Source: Cryptomeria japonica | Lineage: Eukaryota; Streptophyta; Pinopsida; Cupressales; Cupressaceae | Assembly: GCF_030272615.1 (NCBI RefSeq) | Contig: NC_081411.1 | Location: 185,550,449 to 185,614,448, forward strand | DNA: 64,000 nucleotides | Direction of reading: 5' to 3' | In this document: positions 61,300 through 64,000 of the stretch, piece by piece | How positions within the stretch are numbered: position 1 is the first letter of the stretch | Layout: each line of letters begins with the position of its first letter | The notes under the pieces: model-generated | What the model saw: only the letters and a program-made list of their open reading frames with translations | What the model was told of the DNA's origin: nothing | Databases searched by the model: none | Program-made: the position numbers and the translations under genes

Positions 61300-61960
61300 A
61301 TCATCACGATGAGAGAGTTGTAGAATGAGAATGAGTGAAATTCTAGACCAAGAAGGGATAAATAGGGTTGGTGAAAGGGAAGTAAGGACACATGTTTTTA
61401 AAATAACAAAAAACAAAAATAGAACCAAATATCACAATATAATAATAAATATAGAATAAAAATAAAAAAGAGACAAAGGAAAAGTAAGAAGAAAAAGGAA
61501 GAAGAATTGAAGGAGAAGGGAGCCAATAAATAAATAGAAAATAAAAAATTAAAAAATGAATAAGACAAAATAAAAAATAAGAATAAAAGGAAACAAAAAT
61601 TAATAAGAGGACAAAAATTAAACAAATAAAAAACACAAGAAAATAAACAAAAACAAGCAAATGAACAAATGAATACACACACACACACACACCCACACAC
61701 ACACAGGTGTGTGTGTGTGTGTGTGTGTGTAAACAAGAAAAACAAAAAACCAAACAAAGAGAGGGAAGGGAGGGAGCGAGAGAGAAGGGAGGGGGATAAA
61801 AGGCAAAAGGAAAACCTAGGGGATGCAAAGAGAGGAGACTACAATAGAGGAAAGAAAAGAGAAACAAGGAGGGGGTGGGGAGAAAAAGGAACCTGAGAAA
61901 AGGGGGCACAAGATAAGAGAGCTTAAGGGGGGGGGAGGCGAGGTCTTCTAAGGGACGATA
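61300..61960. repeat. Purine-rich tract of about 650 bp
   Basis: The plus strand is almost all A and G with few pyrimidines. Open frames on the minus strand here are phenylalanine/leucine-rich low complexity, not genes. It may be the interior of E7. Confidence 0.7.
61675..61730. repeat. (AC)n(GT)n palindromic microsatellite
   Basis: About 15 AC units are followed directly by about 12 GT units, so the locus can fold into a long hairpin. Confidence 0.92.
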
Positions 61961-61974
61961 AAAGAGGATACCAA

Positions 61975-62330
61975 GAGGATTTCAGGTTCCAACCCTCATC
62001 ATGATTAAGGTTGGATGGATGGTTATATAATTCAATGGCTTCCTTGAGCTTTCTTTTGAACAAGTTATCTTCAATAGAAAGGATTTGGGTCTTGTCTAGG
62101 GATAGTGGTGTTTGGTGGAAGAGGAATGCTCAGCAAGGGCCGACTTCAAAGTACCTTCATGCTTAATGTCTGCATCACGTTCTCTGATTGTAGTCTTAAA
62201 AGAGCGGCCAGTTTCACCTATGTATGGGGTACCTAATATTCTTGGGTAGGATGTTAAGCCAAATATCAAATAGTATTAGAGCTAATAATGAGTTGTGGGT
62301 TATATTTCTTTTAGGAAATCTAGGAGTGTA
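61975..62330 (-). pseudogene. Penelope-like element, GIY-YIG endonuclease fragment
   Basis: The minus strand reads GTPYIGETGRSFKTTIRERD then ADIKHEGTLKSALAEHSSST, and after a frameshift at about 62125 SLDKTQILSIEDNLFKRKLK then EAIELYNHPSNLNHDEGWNL. This is the GIY-YIG nuclease of Penelope-like retroelements: YIGETGR with the catalytic Arg-containing helix, the SALAEH segment and the LNRDxG end. The upstream part, at about 62330-62260, is a stop-ridden linker. No RT could be read further upstream. Penelope-like elements in plants are known to me chiefly as the Dryad group of conifers. Confidence 0.8.
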
Positions 62331-62680
62331 AAGGTATCATTGTTCAACACGAGTATGCTCTTCTCTTACTTCCTTGGATGACCTAGAGAATCAAAAATTT
62401 GTGGAGAAAATACTAGTTTTTAGTGAGGTTCATACTTTGACTTGTTAGTTACAGGTCATTTGAAGATTTGTGGAGAAACTTTGGGCTCATCATTGAGTTA
62501 AGTGTAGCTGAGAAAGTCAAATCAGCTCTTTACTTTTCTTGATTTAGACACTGGAGGCTAGATCTACAATGTTTGAAATGAGAAGTTCTTTAAAATCAAC
62601 TATGAAATTGTTGAATTTTGGCAAATATATTTCTCAAAAATTAATTTCACTTTTTTCATGACTTTTTTTCAAGAAGTTCT
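62331..62680. other. Unassigned, possibly Penelope-like element linker
   Basis: No readable domain. It may belong to the decayed element to its left. Confidence 0.3.
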
Positions 62681-64000
62681 AATTAGATAAAATTAGTAGA
62701 GGCCAAAACCATTATGTAACCGCTACAAAGGCAAACAAAAGGGAGGAACTCACAAGTAGTGAGACCACTAAGACAACAAGACCAAAAAGGACAAAAGTAT
62801 TTTTGAAAAGATTTTCTTTAATAAAGCAACAAATTGGTGCGAGCATGGGCCCCACCCCAATAAAATCACATAATTATAATAGAGGGAATTAGGAAGGAAC
62901 CCCAAACCATCTTCTTGAAAAGGACCATTGCACTGGAAACAAAGAAGTCAAGGAAACAAAAAACTAATAGTAGGTTTTGAAAGGCTTTGTGCAACATTTT
63001 GTCTAAGCCATCTATAAAAACACAAACAAAGGGATGGCTAGGCATGAAATAGTCCAAAGGGTTTTAAATGTATCCCTAAACCTTGTTACAATAGGTTCAC
63101 CTAGCCATTCCAACAAACCACAAAATAGGACAACCAAGGAATGGACTAGAATAGAAAATCCCAAAGGGTTTTGAAAGGCATCCATGAACCTTTTCCTGGT
63201 AGAAAGTCCTATTAACATGACACCTTTTTAACCTTAATAGGTCCACAGTAATTTGTATCACTCACCACAACAAGATAACTTGATCCATAGAGGATGTCAG
63301 CATCCACAACATCTCATTTAGCCATAGGAGCCAACAAGTTCCCATAAGCATAATAGAGAAGAACAAGAGAACTCAATACCTAGAAAAGAGCTACCTCCAT
63401 AGGGCCTCTAAGAAGAGAAGAACCTTTAGAGAACTTAGAACCCATCAACATCAGGAGATGGGAATTGGAAAAAATTCTCTAGACCCTTTTCAAACAATTA
63501 GAACATGAGTGATAGATCATCACCAAGGAGATAATAAAACCTTGAAGTAGCAACCAACCAACTCCTGCAATAGCTAGAGTAGGAATCAAAAACCACAAGG
63601 GGGGCCATAATATTTTAAGCAAGCCACATAACCCCATGGGGCAAGGCAATGCATAACCAAGAAATTGCTAAAAAGGGACACAACATGTGCTACCCACTAG
63701 CAACCATCATCAAAGAAACACTCTACAAGATGCCATAGATGAAGGCAAAAAATTGCATCAAGGGTAAGCAAAAAGAGTCACCAAAAGAGGGGAGAGAGCT
63801 TCATCCCCATGCAACCTATCAACCAAGTAGGGAAAGAAGGAGATAGGAACAACAATAGCTAGCCCTAACTAGACCTTACAATTGAGCCCCAAAGGAAGAG
63901 GGCTCAAATAAAACCAAAAGAGCATCTTCATAATAGGATGGGGCTCTAGAGGTCCAACACACCAGTGTGTCAAGGCAGAAGCCAAAAAAAGAGAAACAAT
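62681..64000 (-). repeat. Sequence related to the E5 interior
   Basis: It shares with 47740-48660 the dispersed motif GGGTTTTGAAAGGCATCC (62972, 63058 and 63167 here; 47744 and 47964 in E5) and phrases such as gctacctccatagggcc. It has no recognised coding sequence and continues past the window edge. Confidence 0.45.

Noticed and set aside
61343-61909. 188-codon minus-strand frame rich in Phe, Leu and TH repeats
   Set aside because: It is a translation of a purine-rich, low-complexity tract and microsatellite.
1-64000. CRISPR arrays, bacterial operons or ribosomal RNA genes
   Set aside because: None seen. The repeats are eukaryotic LTR, satellite and microsatellite types, and the gene structure has introns.

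Overview
The window looks like nuclear DNA from a very large, transposon-rich plant genome, most likely a conifer or another gymnosperm. Four things support this. There is a three-exon plant ankyrin/PGG membrane-protein gene. There are pentatricopeptide fragments with phrasing such as GVKPNS and ALEQG. There are Ty3/gypsy elements with LTRs of about 5 kb. There is also a GIY-YIG endonuclease fragment of a Penelope-like element, a class that as I recall is reported in plants mainly from conifers (Dryad). I ran no database search. Family assignments come from motifs I recognise, and positions come from reading the sequence.

Layout, left half (1-39775): a Russian-doll of insertions, all LTR elements on the minus strand. 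E1, an old Ty3/gypsy element, has a 3' LTR at 804-5578, RNase H and integrase at 5742-7711, a sliver of reverse transcriptase at 29131-29149, and the upstream RT, RNase H and protease tail at 37885-39775. Its RT is split by two insertions about 20 bp apart. E2 (7712-29125, TSD atgtc) is a Ty3/gypsy element of about 16 kb net with LTRs of about 5 kb. A CACTA-type DNA transposon lies at 29150-37884. E2's integrase is in turn split by E3 (13432-18793), a young non-autonomous gag-protease element. E1 and E2 share two unusual traits: a long ORF of about 1,000 codons inside the LTR, and a second RNase H placed between protease and RT. The CACTA element carries fragments of at least four unrelated host genes (boron transporter, glutamate-receptor-like channel, PHD-finger protein, PPR protein) and a tRNA-like gene.

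Middle (39776-46618): AT-rich sequence with a tRNA-derived SINE-like segment, then the only apparently intact host gene, the ankyrin-repeat/PGG gene at 42193-45273 (+; exons 42193-42667, 43211-43890, 44362-45273). An old Ty1/copia RNase H remnant follows.

Right (46619-64000): a copia-like element, E5, interrupted by its smaller relative E4 (48702-52905, TSD aatag). E4 encodes gag-protease and then an unrecognised domain where integrase and RT should be. From 55600 to 60798 lies a decayed paralogous copy of the ankyrin locus that has lost its exons. It has been invaded by a 2.6-kb segment (LTR-like start plus PPR pseudogene) and by a solo LTR (59402-60505). The solo LTR's empty site is visible in the left paralogue. 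The end holds an LTR of a plus-strand element, a purine-rich tract with an (AC)n(GT)n palindrome, the Penelope-like fragment, and sequence related to the interior of E5.

Nearly all coding sequence here is transposon-derived and broken by in-frame stops. The window records successive insertion, capture and decay rather than a set of cooperating genes.
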